From the NCBI RefSeq assembly GCF_023094245.1, contig NZ_JALMEW010000005.1, forward strand, positions 62,001-126,000: a DNA stretch of 64,000 nucleotides. Reading direction: 5' to 3'. The notes under the pieces were generated by a model. That model saw only the letters and a list, made by a program, of their open reading frames with translations. It did not search any database and was not told the origin of the DNA. Below, one piece after another: positions 49,304 to 57,819 of the stretch; position 1 is the first letter of the stretch; each line of letters starts with the position of its first letter. The translations under genes were made by a program, and so were the position numbers. The DNA is from Halomonas getboli (GTDB lineage: Bacteria > Pseudomonadota > Gammaproteobacteria > Pseudomonadales > Halomonadaceae).

Positions 49304-50008
49304 TTGGATCTGATAATTGCAGCTTTTAAGCTCTTCGTGTATGCCTATATTCCTGTTCGAGCAATCGTGAATAAGGAGCCAACGAAGTCCTTTTTCGATA
49401 GAATTGATTTTCGAGCAAATTACTTTCTTCACTCACTAAAAGATGAGCAAACGAGAAATGTGCTTAGGTATGTTCAAGCATATTTATTCAAGGTCAATGT
49501 CGCGATTGTAATTGTGGTGGGTGTTGCTATTTTTGGCTTTCCTCATGCAAGTCAGAGTCTATTGCAGTTTCTAGGGCCTTTCTTTGTTTTTTTGGCAATA
49601 ACCATCTTTTGTATTGGCTGGAATATGAACCATCGGGAGGTGGTGAGGAAGTTTTTCTTTGAAAGTCCTCTTGTTTTAGTGCCAGTTGCGCCACTGGCCG
49701 CGGCGGCTCTTGAGACCTGGTCAGGTGTTCCTATTGTTACTGGTAACTCAGAGTTAAGGCAGTATATGGGTTATAGTGGGCTTGGCTTGTGGTCATTTAG
49801 TGGCGTGATGGCCCTATTAGCCTTTGTAGGCTATGTTGTTTTCCCTTACTTATTGTTTTGGTTGGTTTTGGCTCCGCTTTTTTATATCTATATGGTGTCA
49901 ATATATGGATTTCAGTCTGTTTTGAGGTTGCTTGACAAATACGCTACTCAAAACTTGATGGATGCCATGGTATTCATCCTTGGGGGGGTGATAGTTTTTT
50001 ATTTTTGA
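49304..50008 (+). CDS. Unknown polytopic membrane protein in the island
   Basis: The 234-residue protein has about four hydrophobic segments (VNVAIVIVVGVAIFGF, FLGPFFVFLAITIFCIGW, SGVMALLAFVGYVVF, YLLFWLVLAPLFYIYMV) and no recognised domain. The start is TTG at 49304 with a good AGGAG six bases upstream. AT-rich codons match the other island genes. It lies between two 13-base direct repeats, so it could be an independently mobile cassette. Confidence 0.65.
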   Translation: MDLIIAAFKLFVYAYIPVRAIVNKEPTKSFFDRIDFRANYFLHSLKDEQTRNVLRYVQAYLFKVNVAIVIVVGVAIFGFPHASQSLLQFLGPFFVFLAITIFCIGWNMNHREVVRKFFFESPLVLVPVAPLAAAALETWSGVPIVTGNSELRQYMGYSGLGLWSFSGVMALLAFVGYVVFPYLLFWLVLAPLFYIYMVSIYGFQSVLRLLDKYATQNLMDAMVFILGGVIVFYF

Positions 50009-50028
50009 ATCCTCTGCTGAAAGAACCA

Positions 50029-50050
50029 ATCGGGGACAGACCCCAATTAA
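50029..50050. repeat. REP-like palindrome at the right end of the island
   Basis: GGGG-ACAGA-CCCC hairpin followed by AATTAA; on the minus strand it reads TTAATTGGGGTCTGTCCCC. This phrase resembles ends of REP/RAYT-type elements seen in many gammaproteobacteria. The msrQ stop codon (50047-50049) lies inside it. Confidence 0.55.
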
Positions 50051-50670
50051 CGGATGTCTGCGAGTCGCTGACGAAACCGGGGCAGGCGTCGTGCCACCGG
50101 CGGCAGGCGGGTCGCCATGATTAGGGCCGACGCCGTGGCGTAAAGGGTCCACTCCCCGAGGTCGGCGCGTACCCCCCAGAAGAAGTGCAGGAGGATCAGC
50201 CCCAGGATGGGGTAGGCCAGCTTGTGCAGTGGCTTCCAGCGCTTGCCGAGCTTTCGCATCGCCCAGCGGTTCGAGGTCGCGCCCAAGGCCACCAAGCCGA
50301 TCAGGGCGAGCAGGCCGACGATGATGTAGGGGCGCTTGACCAGCTCGCTGCCGAGCATCGCCCAGTCGAGCCCGAGGATGAACAGGGCGTAGCTGAGCAG
50401 GTGCAGGCTGGCGTAGGCCAGCGTCCAGAGGCCGAGCTGCCGCCGGATCAGCGTAAACCCCTTCCAGCGGGTAAGCCGGGTGAGCGGCGTCAGGCTCAGG
50501 GTGAGCAGCAGCATCCACAGCCCGCCGAGGCCGCTATTCAGCAGCAGATAGCGGCCCGGCTCGGGGCCGGCGGCGTTCTGGGCGACCTGCCAGCCCCACA
50601 GCAGCAGGGGCGCCAGCGCCGCCAGGAACACGCCGCCGCGCCACAGTCGCCATTTGCCCTGCGCCGTCAT
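50047..50670 (-). CDS. msrQ: Heme-binding membrane subunit MsrQ
   Basis: Inner-membrane b-type cytochrome that feeds electrons from the quinone pool to MsrP for repair of periplasmic methionine sulfoxide. The 207 residues have about six TM segments with conserved His in TLAYASLHLLSYALF and WKPLHKLAYPILGLILLHFFWG. The ATG overlaps the msrP stop by one base. The 3' end runs into the REP-like palindrome, so the last codons could have been remodelled by its insertion. Confidence 0.93.
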   Translation of the reverse strand: MTAQGKWRLWRGGVFLAALAPLLLWGWQVAQNAAGPEPGRYLLLNSGLGGLWMLLLTLSLTPLTRLTRWKGFTLIRRQLGLWTLAYASLHLLSYALFILGLDWAMLGSELVKRPYIIVGLLALIGLVALGATSNRWAMRKLGKRWKPLHKLAYPILGLILLHFFWGVRADLGEWTLYATASALIMATRLPPVARRLPRFRQRLADIR

Positions 50671-51686
50671 CAGAAGTGCTCCCGCAGGTCCATGCCCGCG
50701 TACAGCTCGGCCACCTCGTCGGCGTAGCCGTTGAACATCCGCGTATCGATGGTGTTGGGATTGAACAGGCTGTTGGGCAGGCGACGCTCGGTGGCCTGGC
50801 TCCAGCGCGGGTGGTCGACCTGCGGATTGACGTTGGCGTAGAAGCCGTACTCCTCGGGGGCGATCCGCTGCCAGGAATTGACCGGCTGCTCCTCCACCAG
50901 CGAGATACGCACGATCGACTTGATGCTCTTGAAGCCATATTTCCACGGCACCACCAGCCGCAGCGGCGCCCCGTTCTGGTTGGGCAGCTCGCGGCCGTAC
51001 ATGCCGAGGGCCAGCAGCGTCAGCGGGTGCATGGCCTCGTCCAGGCGCAGCCCCTCCACGTAGGGCCAGTCGATCAGCGCGAACGAGGAGCGCTGCCCGG
51101 GCATCTGCTCGGGGTCGACCAGGGTCTCGAAGCGCACGAAGCGGGCCTTGCCGGTGGGCTCGGCGCGCTTGATGACCTCGGCCAGGGGAATGCCCAGCCA
51201 CGGAATCACCATCGACCACGCCTCAACGCAGCGCAGGCGATAGATGCGCTCCTCGAAGCGGGAGGGGCGGGCGAGGTCCTCCAGGTCGAAGCGGCCGCCG
51301 TTGTTCACCTCACCGTCGATCACCACGCTCCACGGCTGAGTCTCGAGGTCGCCGGCGCGGCGGGCCGGGTCGGACTTGCCGGTGCCGAACTCGTAGAAGT
51401 TGTTGTAGCCGCTGGCGTCGTCGAACGGGGCGATCGCGTCCTGCTCGGTGTCGTCCGGGACGATGGCGCGCCGACGGGAGGCCTCGAGCTTTTCCTTGAG
51501 CCAGGCGGGCGCATCGCCGCTGGGCACGTCCGAATAGTCGGCGCTGGCCCCGGCCCGGCCGGACAGGGCGAGCCCCGCTCCCAGGCCGGCCATGCCGCCC
51601 ATGAAGCGGCGCCGCGAGAGATAGACGGATTCCGGTGTCACATCGGATTCGCGCAGATCGCTGGGCTTGGCGATGTTGATCAGCAT
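50670..51686 (-). CDS. msrP: Periplasmic methionine sulfoxide reductase catalytic subunit MsrP
   Basis: Molybdopterin enzyme that reduces oxidised methionine in periplasmic proteins. The 338 residues start with a Tat signal (SRRRFMGG, about 24-31), followed by [15 protein letters not shown], the molybdenum ligand Cys153 in LRCVEAWSM, and [13 protein letters not shown]. Stop and start are shared with msrQ. The upstream gap to the next gene is about 220 bases. Confidence 0.95.
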   Translation of the reverse strand: MLINIAKPSDLRESDVTPESVYLSRRRFMGGMAGLGAGLALSGRAGASADYSDVPSGDAPAWLKEKLEASRRRAIVPDDTEQDAIAPFDDASGYNNFYEFGTGKSDPARRAGDLETQPWSVVIDGEVNNGGRFDLEDLARPSRFEERIYRLRCVEAWSMVIPWLGIPLAEVIKRAEPTGKARFVRFETLVDPEQMPGQRSSFALIDWPYVEGLRLDEAMHPLTLLALGMYGRELPNQNGAPLRLVVPWKYGFKSIKSIVRISLVEEQPVNSWQRIAPEEYGFYANVNPQVDHPRWSQATERRLPNSLFNPNTIDTRMFNGYADEVAELYAGMDLREHF

Positions 51687-51910
51687 GATGATGCCTCCAC
51701 TGGCGGGGACGTGGGCACGACGAGTCTAGCCATCGTGACACCTCGGCCCCGTGAAAACCCTGACGGCAAGATGACAATCTTGTCATGTGGAGGGCGGCAC
51801 GGCCCCGGATGTTCCCCGATCGATGGCTGACTGTCGGATAACCATGCCAATCATGGGCGCTGTGCCTGCTACGCTAGGCATCCAGTGTGCTGTCGACGGC
51901 GGAGGAGACG

Positions 51911-52084
51911 ATGGCCTTCCACAATCCCGATCCGAAGATGCGAGCGTTAGAGCAGCGCAATGCCCGCTTGCGGGCCGAGCTGTTCGCCAAGCTCTTTGGC
52001 GGTGCGTGGCGTGGGCTTCGCCGGGGTGCCGAGCGGCTGTCGAAAGGGCGATTCCGCCGACGTCCCCCTCGGCCGCGGCCCTGA
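51911..52084 (+). CDS. Small basic hypothetical protein (57 aa)
   Basis: Starts MAFHNPDPKMRALEQRNARL with GGAGGAG seven bases upstream of the ATG. The sequence is an amphipathic, arginine-rich helix with a strongly basic PRPRP tail. The good ribosome site and normal codon use support a real gene; no family is recognised. Confidence 0.5.
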   Translation: MAFHNPDPKMRALEQRNARLRAELFAKLFGGAWRGLRRGAERLSKGRFRRRPPRPRP

Positions 52085-52115
52085 CCAACGGCCTGCCCCT
52101 GCAACTGCGCATGGT

Positions 52116-52143
52116 GTGAAATGAGGGACGTGAAATGAGGGGC
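52116..52143 (+). repeat. 14-base tandem duplication
   Basis: GTGAAATGAGGGAC is followed directly by GTGAAATGAGGGGC, one mismatch in 14. It lies in the gap between the 57-residue gene and the beta-lactamase gene. Confidence 0.7.
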
Positions 52144-52258
52144 CGCCCCTGACGGTCCCACAGGAATCCGTCCAGCGGCGGGTGTTTTTTGCGTCGCGCC
52201 TGACCGCCCGGCTACTCTGCTCTATCCGATTCTGCTTATCTTGCCCAGGAGCCCCACC

Positions 52259-53158
52259 ATGCCGACCCTCTCACGCCGCCAGGTCCTCGGAACGATAAGC
52301 GCCGCCGGCGCCATGATCGCGGCGGGCCAGCCGGCGTTCGCCGCCTCGTCCAGCACGTCCGCCGGTGTGGCTGATCTCGAGCGGCAGTTGGGTGAGCTGG
52401 AGCGTTCGGCCGACGACCGCGTAGGCGTGGCGCTGATGAACGTGGCCACCGGCGCGGTGGCGAGCCATCGCGGCCATGAGCGGTTCCTGTTCAACAGCAC
52501 CTGCAAGTGCTTAATCGCCGCGGCGGTGCTGGCCCGAGTGGACGAGGGCCGCGAGACGCTGGATCGCCGCATCGTGATCGAGGAGGGCGATCTCGTCGGT
52601 TGGACGCCGATCACCGAGCAGCGGCTGGGCGAGCCCGGACTCACTCTTGCCGAGCTGTGCCAGGCGGCGATCGCCTGGAGCGACAACGCGGCGGCCAACG
52701 CGCTGATCGAGAGCGTCGGCGGGCCCGAGGCGGTCACCGCCTTCCTGCGCGAAATCGGCGACGACACCACGCGGCTGGACCGCGTCGAGCCCGCGCTGAA
52801 CACCCACGACCACGCGGGCGACGAGCGCGACACCACCACGCCGCTGGCGATGATGACGACGCTTCGCTCCCTGCTGCTGGGCGATGCCCTGTCGCCGTCG
52901 TCGCGGCACCAGCTCGCGTCCTGGATGATCGAGGGCAAGACCGGCGACGCCCGGCTGCGCGCCGGCATGCCGTCGTCGTGGCTGGTCGCGGAGAAGACCG
53001 GCACCAATGGCGAGGGCAATGCCAACGACATCGGCATCGCTTGGCCGGGCGATCGCGGCGCGGTGATCGCCGTCGCCTATACCCTGATGCCCAGCGCGAC
53101 CGCCGAGCAGCGCGACGAGACCATCGCCGCCGTCGGACGGCTGGCCGCCCGCGTATAA
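52259..53158 (+). CDS. Class A beta-lactamase
   Basis: Periplasmic serine beta-lactamase. The 299 residues have a Tat-like signal (SRRQVLG), the nucleophile motif Ser80-Thr-Cys-Lys83 (S-x-x-K), SDN (WSDNAAAN), the omega-loop RVEPALN with the general-base Glu, GDERDTTTP, and KTGTNG. The x-x within S-x-x-K is Thr-Cys where Thr-Phe is the commonest. CAGGAG precedes the ATG; an in-frame GTG/ATG slightly upstream would break the signal peptide. Likely an intrinsic chromosomal enzyme, since codon use matches neighbours. Substrate range is unknown. Confidence 0.93.
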   Translation: MPTLSRRQVLGTISAAGAMIAAGQPAFAASSSTSAGVADLERQLGELERSADDRVGVALMNVATGAVASHRGHERFLFNSTCKCLIAAAVLARVDEGRETLDRRIVIEEGDLVGWTPITEQRLGEPGLTLAELCQAAIAWSDNAAANALIESVGGPEAVTAFLREIGDDTTRLDRVEPALNTHDHAGDERDTTTPLAMMTTLRSLLLGDALSPSSRHQLASWMIEGKTGDARLRAGMPSSWLVAEKTGTNGEGNANDIGIAWPGDRGAVIAVAYTLMPSATAEQRDETIAAVGRLAARV

Positions 53159-53276
53159 TGTCGCTCCACAGCGCGCCATCGGGCGGGCCCCGATGGCGCC
53201 ACCGTGAACACAGCAGCGGCTTGAGCGCGTCATGCCGCGCGCAATGAACGCAGCAAAGGAAGGGGATGGGCGACCC

Positions 53277-54128
53277 ATGAGCACCACATCGTTCGAGGCG
53301 CTGGCCTGCCCGCTGGACGGCGACCCGCTGGAGCGCCGCGACGGCGCCTGGCGCTGCCCGGCCGGGCACAGCTTCGATATCGCCCGCCAGGGCTACGTGC
53401 ACCTGCTGCCGGTGCAGAACAAGCGCTCCCGCGATCCCGGCGACAGCAAGGAAATGGTGGCGGCGCGGCGGCGCTTCCTCGAGGCCGGCCACTATCGGCC
53501 CATCGCCGAGGCGGTCAGCCGCGCCGTGCTGGCCGAAGCGCCCGCCGGCGGCACGCTGCACTGCCTGGACGCCGGCTGCGGCGAGGGCTTCTATCTGCGC
53601 GAGCTTTCCAGGATGGTGGAAGAGCAGGGCGGGGCGGCCACGCTCTCGCTGCTGGGCGTGGATATCTCCAAGTGGGCGGTGCTGGCCGCCGCCAAGCGCG
53701 AGAAGGCCGCCACCTGGGTGGTGGGCACCAACGCCCATTTGCCGGTGCAGGCGCAGAGCCTGGACCGCGTGCTGTGCCTGTTCGGCTTTCCCGTCTATCC
53801 GGAGTTCGCCCGGGTGCTGAAGCCGGGCGGCGAGCTGCTGCTGGTCGAGGCCGGGCCGGATCACCTGCGCGAGCTGCGCGAGGTCATCTACCCCAGCCTG
53901 AAGCCGTCCCGCGAGGACGATGCGGCCGCGCCCGAGGGCTTCACGCGGCGGCCCGCCGAGGCGCTGCGCTATACCATCGAGCTTGAGGGCGCCGAGCCCA
54001 TCGCCGATCTGCTGGCGATGACGCCGCACCTGCACCGCGCCAGCGCCGAGGGGCGCGAGAAGGCCGCGGCGCTGACCTCGCTCACCCTCACCGTGGATGT
54101 GCGGCTGACGCGGCTGGTGCGAGAATAG
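53277..54128 (+). CDS. rlmA: 23S rRNA (guanine-N1)-methyltransferase RlmA
   Basis: Methylates G745 of 23S rRNA. The 283 residues have an N-terminal zinc-finger-like domain (Cys11-P-L-Asp14, Cys27-x3-His31), CPAGHSFDIARQGYVHLLP, and a Rossmann SAM domain (LDAGCGEGFYL, LLGVDISKWAVLAAAKR, LFGFPVYPEFARVLKPGG). The second zinc ligand of the usual C-x2-C is Asp here. The ATG at 53277 was chosen for its position directly before STTSFEALACPLDG. A longer frame upstream has no support. Confidence 0.92.
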   Translation: MSTTSFEALACPLDGDPLERRDGAWRCPAGHSFDIARQGYVHLLPVQNKRSRDPGDSKEMVAARRRFLEAGHYRPIAEAVSRAVLAEAPAGGTLHCLDAGCGEGFYLRELSRMVEEQGGAATLSLLGVDISKWAVLAAAKREKAATWVVGTNAHLPVQAQSLDRVLCLFGFPVYPEFARVLKPGGELLLVEAGPDHLRELREVIYPSLKPSREDDAAAPEGFTRRPAEALRYTIELEGAEPIADLLAMTPHLHRASAEGREKAAALTSLTLTVDVRLTRLVRE

Positions 54129-54179
54129 GGCGATCCGGCCACCGAGCAGCGTTTTTCCGGGTGAGGCGAAGCGTCGCAG

Positions 54180-54211
54180 TTGATAGGGCGCTAACGGGGC
54201 GCCATGTTAGC
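54180..54211. promoter_or_regulatory. Operator-like element upstream of hemB
   Basis: TTGATA (54180-54185) followed by the perfect inverted repeat GCTAAC-N10-GTTAGC (54190-54211). A closely similar block precedes yghU. If TTGATA is a -35, the palindrome would overlap the promoter and act as a repressor site. Confidence 0.55.
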
Positions 54212-54286
54212 GTAGATGCCTGACCCCACATTTCCAGGCCCTGCCGCGGCGCCGAGGCGCGCCGCGAGGGGCCGACAAGCGGAACC

Positions 54287-55279
54287 ATGCACATGAGCCA
54301 ACTCGAAGTGTCACCCCTGCGTCGTCCCCGCCGGCTGCGGCAGTCGCCGGCCATTCGTGATCTGGTCCGGGAGCACGACTTCTCCCTCAACGACCTGGTG
54401 CATCCGATCTTCATCGAGGAAGGCATCGACGAGCCCAAGGACGTGTCCGCCATGCCGGGCATCGTCCGCTACCCGGAGGCCATGGTCGAGGCCGAGATCA
54501 AGGAACTCGCCGCGCTGGGCGTGCGCTACGTGATGCCGTTCGGCATCTCCCGCCACAAGGACGAGCTGGGCAGCGACACCTGGAACGACGAGGGCCTGCT
54601 GGCCCGCATGATCCGCACCATCAAGCGGGCCTGCCCGGAGATGGTGGTCATCCCTGACATCTGCTTCTGCGAATATACCAGCCACGGCCACTGCGGCGTG
54701 GTCGAGGACGGCCACGTCTGCAACGACGCCACGGTGGAGAACCTGGTGAAGCAGAGCGTCGCCGCGGCCCGCGCCGGCGCCGACATGCTCGCGCCCTCGG
54801 CGATGATGGACGGCCAGGTGCGCGCCATCCGCGAGGGCCTGGACGCCGCCGGCTTCGAGCAGGTGTCGATCCTCGCGCATTCCGCCAAGTTCTCCTCGGC
54901 GTTCTACGGCCCCTTCCGCACCGCGGTGGACAGCGAGCTCAAGGGCGACCGCAAGGGCTACCAGCTGGACATCGCCAACGGCCGCCAGGCGCTGGTCGAG
55001 ACGCTGCTGGACGAGGACGAGGGCGCCGACATCCTGATGGTCAAGCCGGGCACGCCCTACCTCGATGTGCTGGCCAACCTGCGCCAGCGCACCGATCTGC
55101 CGCTGGCCTCCTACCAGGTCGGTGGCGAATACGCCGGCATCAAGTACGCCGCCCTGGCCGGCGCGCTGGACGAGCAGCAGGTGGTGTTCGAGACCCTGGT
55201 GGGCTTCAAGCGCGCCGGCGCCGACTTGATCGTCAGCTACTACACCAAGCAGGTCGCGGAGTGGCTGGCGGGGAAATAA
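54287..55279 (+). CDS. hemB: Porphobilinogen synthase HemB
   Basis: Condenses two 5-aminolevulinate molecules to porphobilinogen in heme synthesis. The 330 residues include the metal-binding [13 protein letters not shown] segment, substrate lysines in [16 protein letters not shown] and ILMVKPG, and [13 protein letters not shown]. Start at 54287 (MHMSQ) or 54293. Followed by a strong terminator. Its upstream region shares an operator-like motif with yghU. Confidence 0.97.
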   Translation: MHMSQLEVSPLRRPRRLRQSPAIRDLVREHDFSLNDLVHPIFIEEGIDEPKDVSAMPGIVRYPEAMVEAEIKELAALGVRYVMPFGISRHKDELGSDTWNDEGLLARMIRTIKRACPEMVVIPDICFCEYTSHGHCGVVEDGHVCNDATVENLVKQSVAAARAGADMLAPSAMMDGQVRAIREGLDAAGFEQVSILAHSAKFSSAFYGPFRTAVDSELKGDRKGYQLDIANGRQALVETLLDEDEGADILMVKPGTPYLDVLANLRQRTDLPLASYQVGGEYAGIKYAALAGALDEQQVVFETLVGFKRAGADLIVSYYTKQVAEWLAGK

Positions 55280-55320
55280 GCTCCGACCAACGCCGCGTTC
55301 AGCCGCCGAGACGATGACAG

Positions 55321-55350
55321 CCACCGCCCGAGAGGGCGGTGGTTTTTTTT
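55321..55350 (+). terminator. Rho-independent terminator of hemB
   Basis: CCACCGCCC stem with loop GAGAG and eight T residues, 41 bases after the stop codon. Confidence 0.92.
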
Positions 55351-55395
55351 GTGCGTGATGACGCGGCCATCGCCTCGCGGGCGATCGATAGATGC

Positions 55396-55440
55396 GCGCT
55401 AACGGGTTGATAGGATGCTAACGTGATCCCACGTGTTAGT
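55396..55440. promoter_or_regulatory. Operator-like element upstream of yghU
   Basis: Contains GCGCTAACGGG, then TTGATAGG (from 55407), then GCTAAC-N12-GTTAGT (55417-55440) with an internal CGTG-ATCC-CACG dyad. The order TTGATAGG-x2-GCTAACG-TGTTAG repeats that of the hemB element. Confidence 0.55.
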
Positions 55441-55473
55441 CTGACGACCATCATCCGATAGCCAGGAGGTCCC

Positions 55474-56343
55474 ATGAGCCAAGGTAACGAGTACGTTCCG
55501 CCGAAGGTATGGAGCTGGGAGAAGGCCAGCGGCGGTACCTTCGCCAGCGTCAATCGCCCCATCGCCGGGCCGACCCACGACAAGGCGCTGCCGGTCGGGA
55601 AGCATCCGTTCCAGCTCTACTCCATGGGCACACCCAACGGGGTGAAGGTCACGGTGCTGTTCGAGGAGCTGCTCGAGCTGGGCTATCAGGACGCCGAGTA
55701 CGACGCCTGGCTGATCCGAATCGGCGACGGCGACCAGTTCGGCAGCGGCTTCGTCGAGGCCAACCCGAACTCGAAGATCCCGGCGCTGGTCGATCATGGC
55801 CCGGCCGAGCCGATCCGGGTGTTCGAGTCCGGTTCGATCATGCTCTACCTGGCCGAGCGCTTCGGCGAGTTCCTGCCGGGCGACCTCAAAGGACGCACCG
55901 AGACCATGAACTGGCTGTTCTGGCAGATGGGCAGCGCGCCCTTCCTCGGCGGCGGTTTCGGCCACTTCTACGCCTACGCGCCGGAGAAGCTGGAGTACCC
56001 GATCGACCGCTACGCCATGGAGACCAAGCGCCAGCTCGACGTGCTGAACCGCCGCCTGGCCGAGTCGCCCTATCTGGCTGGCGACGAGTACACCATCGCC
56101 GACATGGCCGTCTGGTCGTGGTACGGCCAGCTGGTGCTGGGCCGCCTGTACGACGCCGCCGAGTTCCTGAGCGTGCACGAGTACGAGCACGTGGTGCGCT
56201 GGGCCAAGGAGATCGATGCCCGCCCGGCGGTGCAGCGCGGCCGCATGGTCAACCGCACCTTCGGCGAGCCGGAGACGCAGCTGCACGAGCGCCACGACGC
56301 CAGCGACTTCCAGCACAAGACGCAGGACGTTATAAGCTCCTAA
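55474..56343 (+). CDS. yghU: Glutathione-dependent disulfide oxidoreductase YghU (GST family)
   Basis: Nu-class glutathione transferase-like protein with disulfide-bond reductase activity in E. coli. The 289 residues match E. coli YghU in length and motifs: VWSWEKASGGTFASVNRPIAG at the N terminus, the thioredoxin-like half with NPNSKIPALVDHG and ESGSIMLYLAERFGEFLP, and the helical half with MSAPFLGGGFGHFY-type segment. AGGAGG precedes the ATG. The shared upstream element suggests co-regulation with hemB. Confidence 0.95.
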   Translation: MSQGNEYVPPKVWSWEKASGGTFASVNRPIAGPTHDKALPVGKHPFQLYSMGTPNGVKVTVLFEELLELGYQDAEYDAWLIRIGDGDQFGSGFVEANPNSKIPALVDHGPAEPIRVFESGSIMLYLAERFGEFLPGDLKGRTETMNWLFWQMGSAPFLGGGFGHFYAYAPEKLEYPIDRYAMETKRQLDVLNRRLAESPYLAGDEYTIADMAVWSWYGQLVLGRLYDAAEFLSVHEYEHVVRWAKEIDARPAVQRGRMVNRTFGEPETQLHERHDASDFQHKTQDVISS

Positions 56344-56415
56344 CCATCTGGTCTTTGCACACAGAGCGCCGTGGGCCTAAGGTCCGCGGCGCTTATCGTT
56401 TCCGAAGAGGTCAAG

Positions 56416-57699
56416 ATGTCCACTTTCCTGTCTCCCCTGTGGCGCGGCTATTGCGACAGCTCGCTGATCCTGCGCGTCACCCTCGCGCTGGTGCTGGGCG
56501 CCGCGGTTGGCCTGATCGGCGGCCCGGCCGTCGGCCAGGCGCTGGCCCCGCTCGGCGAGCTGCTGATGCGGCTGTTGAAGTTCATCATCCTGCCGATCGT
56601 GCTGTTCACCCTGATGTCCGGCGTCAACCAGGGCCGCGACGGCAGCCTGGGGCGCATCGGGCGCAAGGTGTTTCTCTACTATCTGGTGACCTCGGCGCTG
56701 GCGATCGTCGTCGGCCTGGCCGTGGCCAGCCTGCTGTCGCCGGGCGAGGGCATGACGCTCGAGGGCGCCGGTTCGGTGTCGGTGCCGGAGAATCCCGGCA
56801 TCCTCTCGGTGCTGCTGGGGATCGTGCCGACTAATATCGTCGAGGCCTTCGCCGACCAGAACCTGCTGGGCATCATCTTCACCGCCCTGGTGTTCGGCCT
56901 GGCGGTGGCCAAGCTGCGCCAGTCCGAGACCCACGCCGAGCTGGGCGAGCGCCTGCACGGCCTGATCGAGGCGCTCAACGCCGCCACGCTCAAGGTGATG
57001 AGCGGCATCCTGCACGTGGTGCCGATCGGCGTGTTCGCCATCGTCGCCGGCACCGTGGCGAAGCAGGGCGTGGGCACGCTGCTGTCGCTCGGCGACATGG
57101 TGGTGGTGCTCTACGTGGCGCTGGGCGTGCAGCTGCTGGTCTATCTCGGGCTGCTCAAGGGCTTCGGGGTGAAGGCGCGCCACTTCTTCCGCGAGGCGCG
57201 CACGCCGATGGCCACCGCCTTCGCCACCCAGAGCAGTTCCGGCACGCTGCCGCTGACCCTGGACGCCGCGCGCCGCCTGGGGCTGTCCCGCGGGCTCTAC
57301 GGCTTCAGCCTGCCGCTGGGCGCGACGCTGAACATGGACGGCGCGGCGATCCGCATCGCCATCTCGGCGGTGTTCGCCGCCAACGTGGCCGGCGCGCCGC
57401 TGGATCTGGCCAGCATGGCGCAGATCGTGGTGGTCGGCACGCTGATCTCGGTGGGCACCGCCGGGGTGCCGGGGGCGGGCATCGTGATGATCGCCACGGT
57501 GTTCTCCCAGGTCGGCCTGCCGATCGAGGCCGTGGCGCTGCTGACCGCCATCGACGCCCTGGTCGGCATGGGCTGCACGGCGCTGAACGTCACCGGCGAC
57601 CTGGTCGGTACCGCCGTGATCGGCCGCAGCGAGGGCGAGCGCCTGAGCGAGCGGCCCGTCGACGACAGCGAGACCGCCGCGCAGGGCGCCCGCGCCTGA
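56416..57699 (+). CDS. DAACS-family dicarboxylate/amino acid:cation symporter
   Basis: Sodium- or proton-coupled uptake carrier for C4-dicarboxylates or acidic amino acids. The 427 residues show eight TM segments plus hairpins, with FATQSSSGTLPLTL (HP1), GATLNMDGAAI (TM7, NMDG) and GTAGVPGAGIVM (HP2), the hallmark substrate and cation sites. GAAGAGG precedes the ATG at 56416. Followed by a bidirectional terminator. Confidence 0.93.
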   Translation: MSTFLSPLWRGYCDSSLILRVTLALVLGAAVGLIGGPAVGQALAPLGELLMRLLKFIILPIVLFTLMSGVNQGRDGSLGRIGRKVFLYYLVTSALAIVVGLAVASLLSPGEGMTLEGAGSVSVPENPGILSVLLGIVPTNIVEAFADQNLLGIIFTALVFGLAVAKLRQSETHAELGERLHGLIEALNAATLKVMSGILHVVPIGVFAIVAGTVAKQGVGTLLSLGDMVVVLYVALGVQLLVYLGLLKGFGVKARHFFREARTPMATAFATQSSSGTLPLTLDAARRLGLSRGLYGFSLPLGATLNMDGAAIRIAISAVFAANVAGAPLDLASMAQIVVVGTLISVGTAGVPGAGIVMIATVFSQVGLPIEAVALLTAIDALVGMGCTALNVTGDLVGTAVIGRSEGERLSERPVDDSETAAQGARA

Positions 57700-57726
57700 G
57701 CGAGATGCGGCCGCCTGCCGAGACGC

Positions 57727-57754
57727 AAAAACCCGCCAGTCGGCGGGTTTTTTT
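57727..57754. terminator. Bidirectional-type terminator after the DAACS gene
   Basis: ACCCGCC/GGCGGGT stem flanked by five A residues on the left and seven T residues on the right. Confidence 0.88.
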
Positions 57755-57819
57755 GCGTTCTGCGTCCGGCGTAGGTCATTGCCCCGAGGGTGGCAGCGGG
57801 GAGGCTGAGCCGGAACGCA

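Noticed and set aside
49187-49432. Minus-strand 81-codon frame with a short hydrophobic end
   Set aside because: Overlaps the start of the better supported TTG-initiated membrane protein, has no ribosome site and no family.
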